This document shows, piece after piece, positions 8,110 through 15,308 of a stretch of 16,236 nt of DNA. The notes beneath the pieces were generated by a model. That model was not told where the DNA came from. It saw only the letters and a program-made list of their open reading frames with translations, and searched no databases. Numbering within the stretch: the first letter of the stretch is position 1; the number at the start of each line of letters is the position of its first letter. This stretch comes from Fimbriiglobus sp. (GTDB lineage Bacteria; Planctomycetota; Planctomycetia; Gemmatales; Gemmataceae). The stretch spans positions 1 to 16,236 of the forward strand of contig JANXTD010000137.1 of assembly GCA_025352585.1 (NCBI GenBank), given 5' to 3'. Made by a program: the position numbers and the translations under genes.

Positions 8110-8559
8110 TCAGGGCGTGAGTTTGAGGGCGAAGTCGAGGGTCTGCGTGCCGGGCCGGACTTCGATCGCGTTGAACGGGGTGCGGGTCACATCGCTGTAA
8201 ACGGCGGGCAGGCGGGGCTTGCGGGGGCCGGCCTCCGCCGCCGCGGGGGCGGGGCTGCCGTCGTCGGGATCGGTGCCGTTGCCGGGCATCATCAGGGTCG
8301 CGTCGTTGACGCAGACGCGGTGCTTGCCGACGACGACCCCGACGGTCCCGGCGGCCGGAATCCGGTAGCGGCCGTCGCGGTCGGTGTACGCGGACGCCGG
8401 CGGGCCGGTCGTCCCGTGGGCCGGGTCCGGGAGGAACTGCACCTCCACGTCGGCGAGCGGCTTGCCGCCGAGCGTCACGACCCCCTCGACCGAGGCCAGC
8501 GGCGGCCCGCCGCACCCGGCGACGAGCGCCAACATGGCCGCACAAACGACTCGCTTCAT
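8110..8559 (-). CDS. Lipoprotein with carboxypeptidase-regulatory/transthyretin-like domain
   Basis: This encodes 149 residues. The signal peptide ends in the lipobox LVAGC (Cys16). The following SVEGVVTLGGKPLADVEVQFLPD and TDRDGRYRIPA segments match the beta-sandwich carboxypeptidase-regulatory-like fold commonly found next to DUF1559 genes in planctomycetes. A Pro/Ala-rich low-complexity part with DPDD separates this from the C-terminal strand (DFALKLTP). It is the first gene after an AT-rich intergenic stretch on the minus strand, so the promoter for the downstream chain probably lies at 8580-8660. Exact role unknown; a cell-envelope scaffold is plausible. Confidence 0.85.
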   Translation of the reverse strand: MKRVVCAAMLALVAGCGGPPLASVEGVVTLGGKPLADVEVQFLPDPAHGTTGPPASAYTDRDGRYRIPAAGTVGVVVGKHRVCVNDATLMMPGNGTDPDDGSPAPAAAEAGPRKPRLPAVYSDVTRTPFNAIEVRPGTQTLDFALKLTP

Positions 8560-8592
8560 CCGGCGACTCCAGGCCTCTCGGTTACTGTATGT

Positions 8593-8647
8593 CTTTGTAA
8601 TACCGAATCACGAGTCCGCAAGTTGTATACTTCGTAATACCACAAAG
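8593..8647. promoter_or_regulatory. AT-rich imperfect inverted repeat upstream of the lipoprotein gene
   Basis: CTTTGT (8593-8598) and ACAAAG (8642-8647) form outer arms. Inside them are the direct repeat GTAATACC (8597-8604 and 8634-8641) and the self-palindrome GTATAC (8625-8630). The stretch is far richer in A/T than the surrounding DNA and lies between the COG0701 permease stop and the lipoprotein start. It is a likely promoter/operator region for the minus-strand genes below; the regulator is unknown. Confidence 0.45.
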
Positions 8648-8671
8648 TGCTCCCCCCGCCTGGCCCGCGGG

Positions 8672-10240
8672 TCAGTCGCCGAACGCCGCCCGGCAGGCCC
8701 GGTAGGCCGGCTCCATCGTCTCCTGCAACTCGCGCCGCGCGCCGTCCCGGTCGTCGGCGATCAGCGCGTCCCGGACCGCTTCGAGGGCTTCGCGCAGGTC
8801 CTCGGCGGCCTTCGACTGGGCGGCCGTCACGCCGGGCGTCCGCAGGAAGACGCCGACTTCGAGCTTGCGCACGAGCAGGTCGAGTTCTTCGAGGTGCAGG
8901 ATCGCCTCGTCGGCCTTGCCGACCCGCACCGCCAGCGACGCGTCGGCGCGGACGGCCGCCATCTGGGTGAGGCACTGCTTGCGCTCGGGGTAGTAGACGA
9001 ACGCGCCGGCGACGCTGAACGCGACCAGCCCGGCGACGGCGACCGCCCCGAGGACCGGTCCGGGGACGGGGGCGGCCCACCGGGACGGCGCGCGGCCGGG
9101 GGCGGCGGGCGGCGGCGGCGCGGTCAGCCAGCGCTCGACCCGGCCGGCGCGGTCGAGGCGGCGGAGGGCGTACCCGGCGGCGACCAGGGCCGCCAGCGCG
9201 ACGGCGGCGGGCTGTTCGAGTGGGCCGAACTTCTCGGCGAGTTTCGCCCGCGTGGTGGCCGCCGCCCCGGTCGAGTCGGCCGGGAACGGCGACGAGTAGT
9301 CGTCGAAGGCGTGGGTGTGGTCGGCTTCGGCCCGGCGGGTGTCGTACAGGGCGGCGTCGCAGGTATAGGCTAGGCCCAGGATGAGGGCGAGGTAGGCCGC
9401 GAACCAGGGCAGCACGCGCCGGCCGCCGAAGTCGGTCGCCAGCCACGCCAGCGTGCCCAGGCTCGACCCGACGCCCAGCGCGAAGAGCACGAAGGCCGCG
9501 CCGATCGAGTTGCCGTGCTCAAACATCAGGCCGATCTTCATCATCCCCTGGAGCGGCGCGGTGTAGATCGGCACGGCCAGCGCGGCCATCTCCAGCGGGG
9601 CCAGGCGGTCCGAGTGGTGCATCGTGTGCTGGAGCGCGCCGAACGGGATCAGCGCCGACAGCGCCGCCGACCCGGCCAGGCCGACGGCGTAGAAGGCCAG
9701 GTCGCGGCCGGCCAACTCGCGGGCGGCGGTGGCGGCGACCGCCAGCACCCGGCGCGGCCCGGCGGCGGGCGACGGCTCGGCGTCGGCGGCGCGGGCCAGG
9801 CCCTCGACGGCGGCTGCCTCGCCCGCCCCGGCGAACACGGCGTCCCACAGGAACCCGGCCATCGTCGAGAGGACCAGCGACAGCGCCGCGAAGGTGAGGA
9901 TCACCGTCGGCTCGGCGAGTGTGAGCCCGTACAGGAACGAGATCGGGTTCAGCAGCGGGGCCGCCAGCACGAAGGCGAGCACCGTGCCGCCGGGCACGCC
10001 GGCGCGGCGCATCTCGCGGGCGACCGGGATCACGCCCAGCGAGCAGACCGGCAGCAGCATCCCGGCGAGCCAGCCGCGGAACAGCCCCTTGGCCCCGCGG
10101 CCGAACAGCTTTCGCGTGCCGGCCGGCCCGACCATGCGGCGCAAGACCCCGGCGACCACGGCCCCGATCACGAGCGTGAGCGACGCCTCGATGGCGGCCT
10201 GGCCGAGGCGCAGCGCGAACGCCCAGAACATCGACTCCAC
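8672..10240 (-). CDS. COG0701 (SO_0444-like) permease with extra helical C-terminal domain
   Basis: The 522-residue membrane protein has the COG0701 signature LPVCSLGVIPVA (residues 63-74, Cys66) and the following VLAAPLLNPISFLYGL helix. It is split into two membrane halves by loops, as in permeases associated with Cu/Zn or arsenic handling. Polar His clusters (QHTMHHSD and ADHTH) are visible in loops and could bind metal. After a last membrane segment ending VAGAFVYY, residues 418-522 form a soluble charged helical domain that I do not recognise. GTG at 10240 is chosen because AAGGGG sits 6 bases upstream. It follows the MoxR gene by 35 bp on the same strand, so the two may be co-transcribed. 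The substrate is inferred to be a metal, not shown. Confidence 0.82.
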   Translation of the reverse strand: MESMFWAFALRLGQAAIEASLTLVIGAVVAGVLRRMVGPAGTRKLFGRGAKGLFRGWLAGMLLPVCSLGVIPVAREMRRAGVPGGTVLAFVLAAPLLNPISFLYGLTLAEPTVILTFAALSLVLSTMAGFLWDAVFAGAGEAAAVEGLARAADAEPSPAAGPRRVLAVAATAARELAGRDLAFYAVGLAGSAALSALIPFGALQHTMHHSDRLAPLEMAALAVPIYTAPLQGMMKIGLMFEHGNSIGAAFVLFALGVGSSLGTLAWLATDFGGRRVLPWFAAYLALILGLAYTCDAALYDTRRAEADHTHAFDDYSSPFPADSTGAAATTRAKLAEKFGPLEQPAAVALAALVAAGYALRRLDRAGRVERWLTAPPPPAAPGRAPSRWAAPVPGPVLGAVAVAGLVAFSVAGAFVYYPERKQCLTQMAAVRADASLAVRVGKADEAILHLEELDLLVRKLEVGVFLRTPGVTAAQSKAAEDLREALEAVRDALIADDRDGARRELQETMEPAYRACRAAFGD

Positions 10241-10275
10241 GGGAAACCCCTTTGCGGTGAAGGACTCGAATCGGT

Positions 10276-11199
10276 TCAGGCCGGGTAGACGGGCACGGGC
10301 ACGGTCGCCATGACCTCGCGGATGACGGCGGTGCTATCGTGGTCGCCGCCGAGGCGCACGCCGAGGACCGGCACGGCGACGGCGGCCACGTCGTCCGGCG
10401 TGACGAACGGCCGGCCCTGGAGGAAGGCCCACGCCTGGGCGACCCGCTGCCACGTCATCAGGCCGCGCGGGCTGAGGCCCAGCGGCACCTTGGGGTGCGT
10501 GCGGGTGAGCTGCGCCAGGTCGATCAGGTAGTTCTGGATCGCCGGGGCTACGGCGACGGCGGCGACGCGGTCTTGCAGGCCGGCGAGGACGCGCGGCAGC
10601 ACGCCCTGGATCGGCGTCGGCTCCCGGTGGCCCGCGTTGACGGCGGCCGCGAGCATGTCCCGCTCGTGCGTCTTGTCCGGGTAGCCGATCGAGAGCTTCA
10701 TGGCGAAGCGGTCGAGTTGGGCCTCGGGCAGCGGGTAGGTGCCGTGGTGCTCGACGGGGTTCTGCGTGGCGATCACCAGGAAGTCGTCGCGCAGCCGGTG
10801 CCGCACGTTATCCACGGTCACCTGCCGCTCGGCCATCGCCTCCAACAGCGCCGACTGGGTGCGCGGGGTGGTGCGGTTGATCTCGTCGGCGAGCAAAATG
10901 TCGGCGAAGACCGGGCCGGGCTGGAAGTCGAACTCGCGCGTCTTCTGGTTGAACACGCTGAAGCCGGTGATGTCCCCCGGCAGCAGGTCGGGCGTACACT
11001 GCACCCGCGCGAACGCCCCGCCGACGGCCGCGGCGAGGGCCTTCGCCAGGGTCGTCTTGCCCAGCCCCGGCTTGTCTTCGAGGAGCAGGTGGCCGCGGGC
11101 GAGCAGGCAGGCGATGACCCGCTCGACCACCTCGGCCTTGCCGAGTAACGCCCCGTCGAGCGCGGCGCGCAGCCCCGTCAGGCAGGCGTCGGTGTCCAC
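10276..11199 (-). CDS. MoxR-family AAA+ ATPase
   Basis: The 307-residue protein has Walker A within EDKPGLGKTT (residues 41-50), FDFQPGPVFADILLADEINR with Walker B at 101-109, the TPRTQSALLEAMAERQVT segment, sensor-1 region ATQNPVE and the GTYPLPEAQLDRF arginine-finger region. All are diagnostic of MoxR ATPases, which act as chaperones maturing metal-containing or secreted complexes, often with DUF58 and VWA partners. GTG at 11199 is the likely start; no ATG fits better in frame. It is divergent from the phosphorylase-like gene (48 bp apart). Its usual DUF58 partner is found 2.2 kb away on the same strand, beyond that gene. Confidence 0.93.
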   Translation of the reverse strand: MDTDACLTGLRAALDGALLGKAEVVERVIACLLARGHLLLEDKPGLGKTTLAKALAAAVGGAFARVQCTPDLLPGDITGFSVFNQKTREFDFQPGPVFADILLADEINRTTPRTQSALLEAMAERQVTVDNVRHRLRDDFLVIATQNPVEHHGTYPLPEAQLDRFAMKLSIGYPDKTHERDMLAAAVNAGHREPTPIQGVLPRVLAGLQDRVAAVAVAPAIQNYLIDLAQLTRTHPKVPLGLSPRGLMTWQRVAQAWAFLQGRPFVTPDDVAAVAVPVLGVRLGGDHDSTAVIREVMATVPVPVYPA

Positions 11200-11234
11200 G
11201 TTGCGGTATACTGCTGATCACCGAGTTCGTAAGT

Positions 11235-11240
11235 GGGAGG
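11235..11240 (+). promoter_or_regulatory. Ribosome binding site deciding the GTG start of the phosphorylase-like fusion
   Basis: GGGAGG lies 7 bases before the GTG at 11248. The further upstream in-frame GTG at 11233 overlaps this site and is not preferred. Confidence 0.55.
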
Positions 11241-11247
11241 GTTAGCA

Positions 11248-12987
11248 GTGGATTGGCGTGAGACACTGAAGACTTTACAAGACCAGTTCGCTGCGAAGGC
11301 CGCCCAATCGCGCGGGCTGCACCACCTATTTGTCGAGGTCGGCGACCACGAGCGGGACCGGGCCGGCGGTCCCGACTGGATCGCCAACAAGTTCATTGAG
11401 CAGAATCGTGAGACCAACGATCCGTGGCAAATCGTCTCGTACTCAACCCTAGTCGGCGTCGAATCACGCTTCCGCGAATGGGTCGCCCGAGATGAGTCAA
11501 ACCCCGAGGCTCGGATCATCCGAGACGGGAACGGCCAGCCACGAGCAGTTTTTGAGCCACTACGGCTGCGATCAAGTTACCTGTGCGGGGACGACCAGTC
11601 GCTCGCAGCGTTTGAAAGCTTAGCTGAGGCTGCTGCCCGCGTACTGTCTGGGGCTGACCTTGCCAACCATGAATACGCTCAAGAGTTGACAGACCTGTTT
11701 CACGCGCCGGTTGGCGGAATCCGGTACGTTTTTGGTGCCGTGACTGACCCGCCGTCGGAGTCAACATCCCACGGCTGGCAGGCCGGAATGTTGGTGTATC
11801 CCGACGGAGTGCTCATCGATCAACCCGTGTCGCGGAGCGCCCCCAGTGCCGGTCACTGGCTGCTGCTGATGCACCGGCTTAGCTGGCGACAGACGACCGG
11901 TTCCCCCCTCAACGGCGTTCAGTTGGCCTGGCGAGAGAATTTGACAGTGCCGTACGAGTGGGTACGAAGTCCCGATTCGATCAACCAAGTACCGCCCCCA
12001 CTACGACAAAAGGTCGCCGAGGTGTCGGCCTCTTCGTATTTCTCGATACTCGGCACTAAGGCCAACCCGCTTGACGTGTTCTTGGCGTCGTCGTTCGCAA
12101 TCCAAGCACTGCTCTCGAACAAGCCGCCTGCCCCACCCTCTAGCCGGACTCGTACCCCGCCAAACTATGCCCATGAGCATTGGCGTGCCCTGCCGCTGCC
12201 GTCACCCGTCTCTGCCGAGTTCGATGAAGTGCTTGAGAAAATCCCCCCGCAGGTGGCCGTGTTGACCGCGACGCCGATCGAGCGGGACATGGTGTTAAGG
12301 CACATGACACCGGCCCACGCGCGACTCACGGTACTCCAGGTCTTCCGCGGCCCGAATACGTATTTCGTGGGCCGCCTCGGGCTTCAGACAGTGGTGCTGT
12401 GCATGTGTGACATGGGTGCCGTCGGTCGAGACGCCGCGCTGGCGGTTACGGCGGAACTGCTGCGGGATTGGAGTCCCAAGGCGGTCATGATGGTCGGCAT
12501 CGCCTTCGGCCGCGACAGTGACAACCAGAGGATCGGCGACGTGTTGGTCGCCGACCGTCTGATTGCCTACGAGCCAGCGCGGATCAGTCCGGGGGATCAG
12601 ACCCCCCGTGGCCACCACGTGCAGGCCGGGCCGAAGGTACTGAACCGACTCAGAAACGCCATCGGCTGGACGTTCACTGGCCCAACCGGTGTCCAAAGTC
12701 GGGCACTTTTTGGCCCGGTCCTTTCGGGCGAAAAGCTGATCGATAACGCGGACTTTAAAGCGGAACTCTTCATCCGTTATGGGTCAGCGATCGGCGGTGA
12801 GATGGAAGGGGCGGGATTGGCGGCGGCGGCGGGCCGGGTCAGTTGTGAGTGGGCACTCGTCAAGGGAATCTGCGACTGGGCGGACGGTCATAAACGGAAT
12901 CCGCAACGCGAATCGGATCAGGACTTCGCCGCAGCCGCGGCGGTCAGCTTGATTCGACACGTGTTGATTCAACCTGGAGCCTTCTAG
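11248..12987 (+). CDS. Fusion of unknown N-terminal region with nucleoside-phosphorylase-like domain
   Basis: This encodes 579 residues. Residues about 336-575 are a purine/uridine phosphorylase-MTAN superfamily domain: the first strand VAVLTATPIERD (336-347), MMVGIAFG (414-421), IGDVLVAD, GPVLSGEKLIDN (about 489-500), the ribose-binding MEGAG with Glu520, and LVKGICDWADG with the catalytic-type Asp543. Key acids are present, so activity on a nucleoside or nucleotide is likely. Residues 1-330 match nothing I know: no P-loop, no membrane segment, and several Trp-rich stretches (GHWLLLMHRLSWRQ). Standalone and fused phosphorylase domains act as effectors in prokaryotic conflict systems, which makes a defence role a reasonable inference. 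The gene is on the opposite strand to its neighbours and has clearly lower GC (for example 30 of 60 at 11641-11700), suggesting transfer. Confidence 0.82.
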   Translation: MDWRETLKTLQDQFAAKAAQSRGLHHLFVEVGDHERDRAGGPDWIANKFIEQNRETNDPWQIVSYSTLVGVESRFREWVARDESNPEARIIRDGNGQPRAVFEPLRLRSSYLCGDDQSLAAFESLAEAAARVLSGADLANHEYAQELTDLFHAPVGGIRYVFGAVTDPPSESTSHGWQAGMLVYPDGVLIDQPVSRSAPSAGHWLLLMHRLSWRQTTGSPLNGVQLAWRENLTVPYEWVRSPDSINQVPPPLRQKVAEVSASSYFSILGTKANPLDVFLASSFAIQALLSNKPPAPPSSRTRTPPNYAHEHWRALPLPSPVSAEFDEVLEKIPPQVAVLTATPIERDMVLRHMTPAHARLTVLQVFRGPNTYFVGRLGLQTVVLCMCDMGAVGRDAALAVTAELLRDWSPKAVMMVGIAFGRDSDNQRIGDVLVADRLIAYEPARISPGDQTPRGHHVQAGPKVLNRLRNAIGWTFTGPTGVQSRALFGPVLSGEKLIDNADFKAELFIRYGSAIGGEMEGAGLAAAAGRVSCEWALVKGICDWADGHKRNPQRESDQDFAAAAAVSLIRHVLIQPGAF

Positions 12988-13036
12988 TCGTCAACGTTAT
13001 TGGATCGGGGCGCAACTTTCTGAACCGCCCTCCAAG

Positions 13037-13366
13037 TTAACAGTTGCTGCACCTGAGCGGTCGTGAGTGTGAGGGCGATAAGCGGTGACGGGTCGTTATA
13101 GTTCGTCGCGGAGGTTTAGCCTTTTGGGCGGGCGTGCCGCCGACTATCAGAAAACCCGATCGCGTCGGCAACGGCCATCCCCGTACTGGGACGGGCACGA
13201 ACGCACTGAGCGTCGCGGCGACGGTCAAGACCGTCAGGCCGTAGGCGACGCCGAAGGGGCGCGGCCGGCCGTCGGGGTAGGCGGCGACCTCGCAGGCGGC
13301 GTAGGCCAGAACCATCAGGGCGAACGTGGCCAGGCGGGCACCCCGGCCGGCGGCGTCACGAGCCAT
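13037..13366 (-). CDS. Small membrane protein after DUF58, possibly truncated
   Basis: This encodes 109 residues. Two hydrophobic segments (LATFALMVLAYAACEVAAY, about 12-30, and AYGLTVLTVAATLSAFVPV, about 41-59) are followed by a tail of unusual composition (TPAQKAKPPR to RCSNC) encoded by lower-GC DNA after about 13185. The ATG at 13366 overlaps the DUF58 stop by 11 bp, a strong sign of an operon. In many MoxR-DUF58 loci a longer transmembrane protein follows DUF58; this one could be the remaining front of such a protein, with its end replaced at the boundary of the neighbouring foreign-looking gene. That is inference; it may also be a genuine short protein. Confidence 0.6.
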   Translation of the reverse strand: MARDAAGRGARLATFALMVLAYAACEVAAYPDGRPRPFGVAYGLTVLTVAATLSAFVPVPVRGWPLPTRSGFLIVGGTPAQKAKPPRRTITTRHRLSPSHSRPLRCSNC

Positions 13367-14615
13367 GCGACGCCTCCGCGGTGCCGTGCCGCAGCCGGTG
13401 GGCCACCTCCTCGACCGACGGCACGTCGAGCCACGCCCGCGGCACCCGGCCGGCGGCCACCGTGGGGCCGGGCGCGTCGCCGGGGAAGCCGTCCGCGTGC
13501 AGGATCGCCCAGCGCACCCCGGCCGCCGGGCCGACGCCGGCCGCGCCTAGGTCGGACGCGACGACGACCCGCACCGCGACCTGGGCCGACCTGACTGCCG
13601 GGGACGCCAGGACATCCGCCAGCGGTCGGCCTCCCGCGCCGAGGCGGGCCAGCGCGTCGAGGACGCGCGTCGCCTGCGCCGGGCCGGCGTTCACGGCGAC
13701 GACTTCGTCGCCGCACACCAGTCCGACCCGCGCCCCGGCGTCGAGCCAGCCCTTCGCCAGGCTCGCGGCCACGCGCACCGCCCACCCGCGGCTGCCGTCC
13801 GGGCCGGGCGTGTGGGCCGCCGGGTCGGCGTCAAGGACCACTAGCACCGCGGGCCGCACGGGGGCTTGCAACTCGCAGACGACGAGGCGGTCGTGCTTAG
13901 CCGACTGCGCCCAGTGGATACGCCGCGGCGAGTCGCCCCGGCGGTACGGCCGCACGCCGGCCACGTCGCCGGTGGTGCCGGCCCGCCCGCGCGTCGAGTG
14001 GCCCTCGGCGGCCGCGTCGTCGCCCGCCGGCGGCACCGGCCCGACGGGAAACGTCCGCGGCCAGACGACCAGCCGCGACGCCACGGCCGCGGCCCGCCCC
14101 GCCTCCCAGACGCCGAAGGGAAAACCGCTCGTCAAGCGCGGCGCGTCGGCCGGGTACTCGCCGCGTGCCGGCGGCGCGAACGCCCAGGCGTAGCGGACTC
14201 GGCTCCGCCCCGGCACCGCCGGCAGCCGCACGCCGTCGCCGAGGGCCAACCCCCAGGCCGGCCACGGCAGGTGGTTCGTGACCTCGGCCCACGCGCCGAC
14301 CTCGCCCCCCTCGACCCCCCGCTCGCGGTCGTAGCCGACGCTCACCCGCAGCCCCCGCGCCGTCACCCACGGCCAGCCCACCCCGCAGGCCGCGACCGCG
14401 AGCAGCCCGCCGGCCAGCGCGAACACCCGCGGGTGGACGGCCAGGCCGCACAGCACCGCCGCCCCCGCCGCCGCGAGCAGCACCCCGAGCGGGTTGTAAA
14501 GCGCCCGCCGGACCCGCCCGCTGAAGCGGGGGCAAAAGTCCTGCTGGGCCGCCAGGCGGACGCGGTCGCTGAAGGTGCGGGGCGAAACGGTTCGCGGTGG
14601 CTTCGTGTCGCGCAT
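13356..14615 (-). CDS. DUF58 domain protein
   Basis: The 419-residue protein has two hydrophobic segments near residues 43-59 and 63-80, a beta-rich region, and the DUF58 hallmark GVRPYRRGDSPRRIHW at 220-235 followed by a Lys/Leu segment (SAKHDRLVVCELQ). A VWA-like fold follows (VLVVLDAD; VVVASDLG). DUF58 proteins usually work with MoxR ATPases in membrane-linked assembly or maturation. Here the MoxR gene lies downstream on the same strand but is separated by the phosphorylase-like gene. The ATG at 14615 gives a usual-length protein; no strong ribosome binding site is visible. Confidence 0.93.
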   Translation of the reverse strand: MRDTKPPRTVSPRTFSDRVRLAAQQDFCPRFSGRVRRALYNPLGVLLAAAGAAVLCGLAVHPRVFALAGGLLAVAACGVGWPWVTARGLRVSVGYDRERGVEGGEVGAWAEVTNHLPWPAWGLALGDGVRLPAVPGRSRVRYAWAFAPPARGEYPADAPRLTSGFPFGVWEAGRAAAVASRLVVWPRTFPVGPVPPAGDDAAAEGHSTRGRAGTTGDVAGVRPYRRGDSPRRIHWAQSAKHDRLVVCELQAPVRPAVLVVLDADPAAHTPGPDGSRGWAVRVAASLAKGWLDAGARVGLVCGDEVVAVNAGPAQATRVLDALARLGAGGRPLADVLASPAVRSAQVAVRVVVASDLGAAGVGPAAGVRWAILHADGFPGDAPGPTVAAGRVPRAWLDVPSVEEVAHRLRHGTAEASHGS

Positions 14616-15308
14616 CGAAGGGGCATGCTCGTGGGGTGACGGCCCGCGGCGCGGGGCGGGTGGCCAATTACCGTGGATGACGAAGTATAACTTATAATTC
14701 GTTATACGAGGTGTTTTGCCGCACAGTTCGCGCGGGCGAGGGATTTCACGTCTGGGGGCGTCGTCGGGTCGAACGGTTCGCCTGACCCGGCTGCGAGTTC
14801 AGGGCCGAGATGCTTGGACGGGATTTGGTTGCGGAAGGGGGCGGCGGATTTGACGTTTTGACCCTGCGGTAGCGTTAATTTGGCCCGACGCAGACCGAAC
14901 TGGACTCCGGGCGGCCGGCGTGTCGAAATGGGTCGAGCGGGAGCAAAGTGAGCGAGGCAGACCTGGCGTGAACTGGCGGCCACGGGACCGGAGTCGGCCC
15001 GGCGAATTCGCCGCGTCGGCCGAAACGCACCAAGCTCGGGTCACTCAGGCCGCCCGGAGCGATTCCGGCGATCAAGCTTCCAGTCGTAGGCCGTCACTCC
15101 GACGCCTCGCTCGCGGAAGTCGGCGCGGATTGACGCCGGGTCGGTTCGTCGATGCCCGCGACTCGGCGCGTTGACCAGTAGGGTTGCAGATCGGACCGTG
15201 TGGTCGAGGGCAGGGCCAGCGCCTCGGAATACCTGAGCCTGACGCCAACCTCGGGATCGTCCGCCGCACCGGTCGCTGAAGCTTGGCGTGCCTTCAACCC
15301 CGCTCAGC
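14616..15308. other. Intergenic stretch of about 690 bp with no convincing gene
   Basis: Short open frames occur here (for example minus strand 14702-14983 and 15041-15427), but their composition is not that of the neighbouring proteins, and one overlaps the dehydrogenase gene. The minus-strand 15050-15180 segment, reading SIRADFRERG then AYDWKLDRRNRSG, looks slightly protein-like and may be a remnant. Apart from the AT-rich palindrome near its left end I see no RNA gene, terminator with a T-tract or mobile-element end. Confidence 0.5.
14685..14707. promoter_or_regulatory. AT-rich palindrome upstream of the DUF58 gene
   Basis: GTATAAC (14685-14691) and GTTATAC (14701-14707) are perfect inverted 7-base arms around TTATAATTC. 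The 23-bp element is strikingly AT-rich in a GC-rich setting and lies 70-92 bp upstream of the DUF58 ATG. It is a plausible operator for a dimeric regulator, or part of a promoter. The regulator is unknown. Confidence 0.5.

Noticed and set aside
14683..14710. Resemblance to loxP or a Xer/dif recombination site
   Set aside because: Only short AT-rich words (ATAACTT, TCGT, TATACGA) are shared. Arm and spacer lengths do not match either site, and no recombinase gene is nearby.
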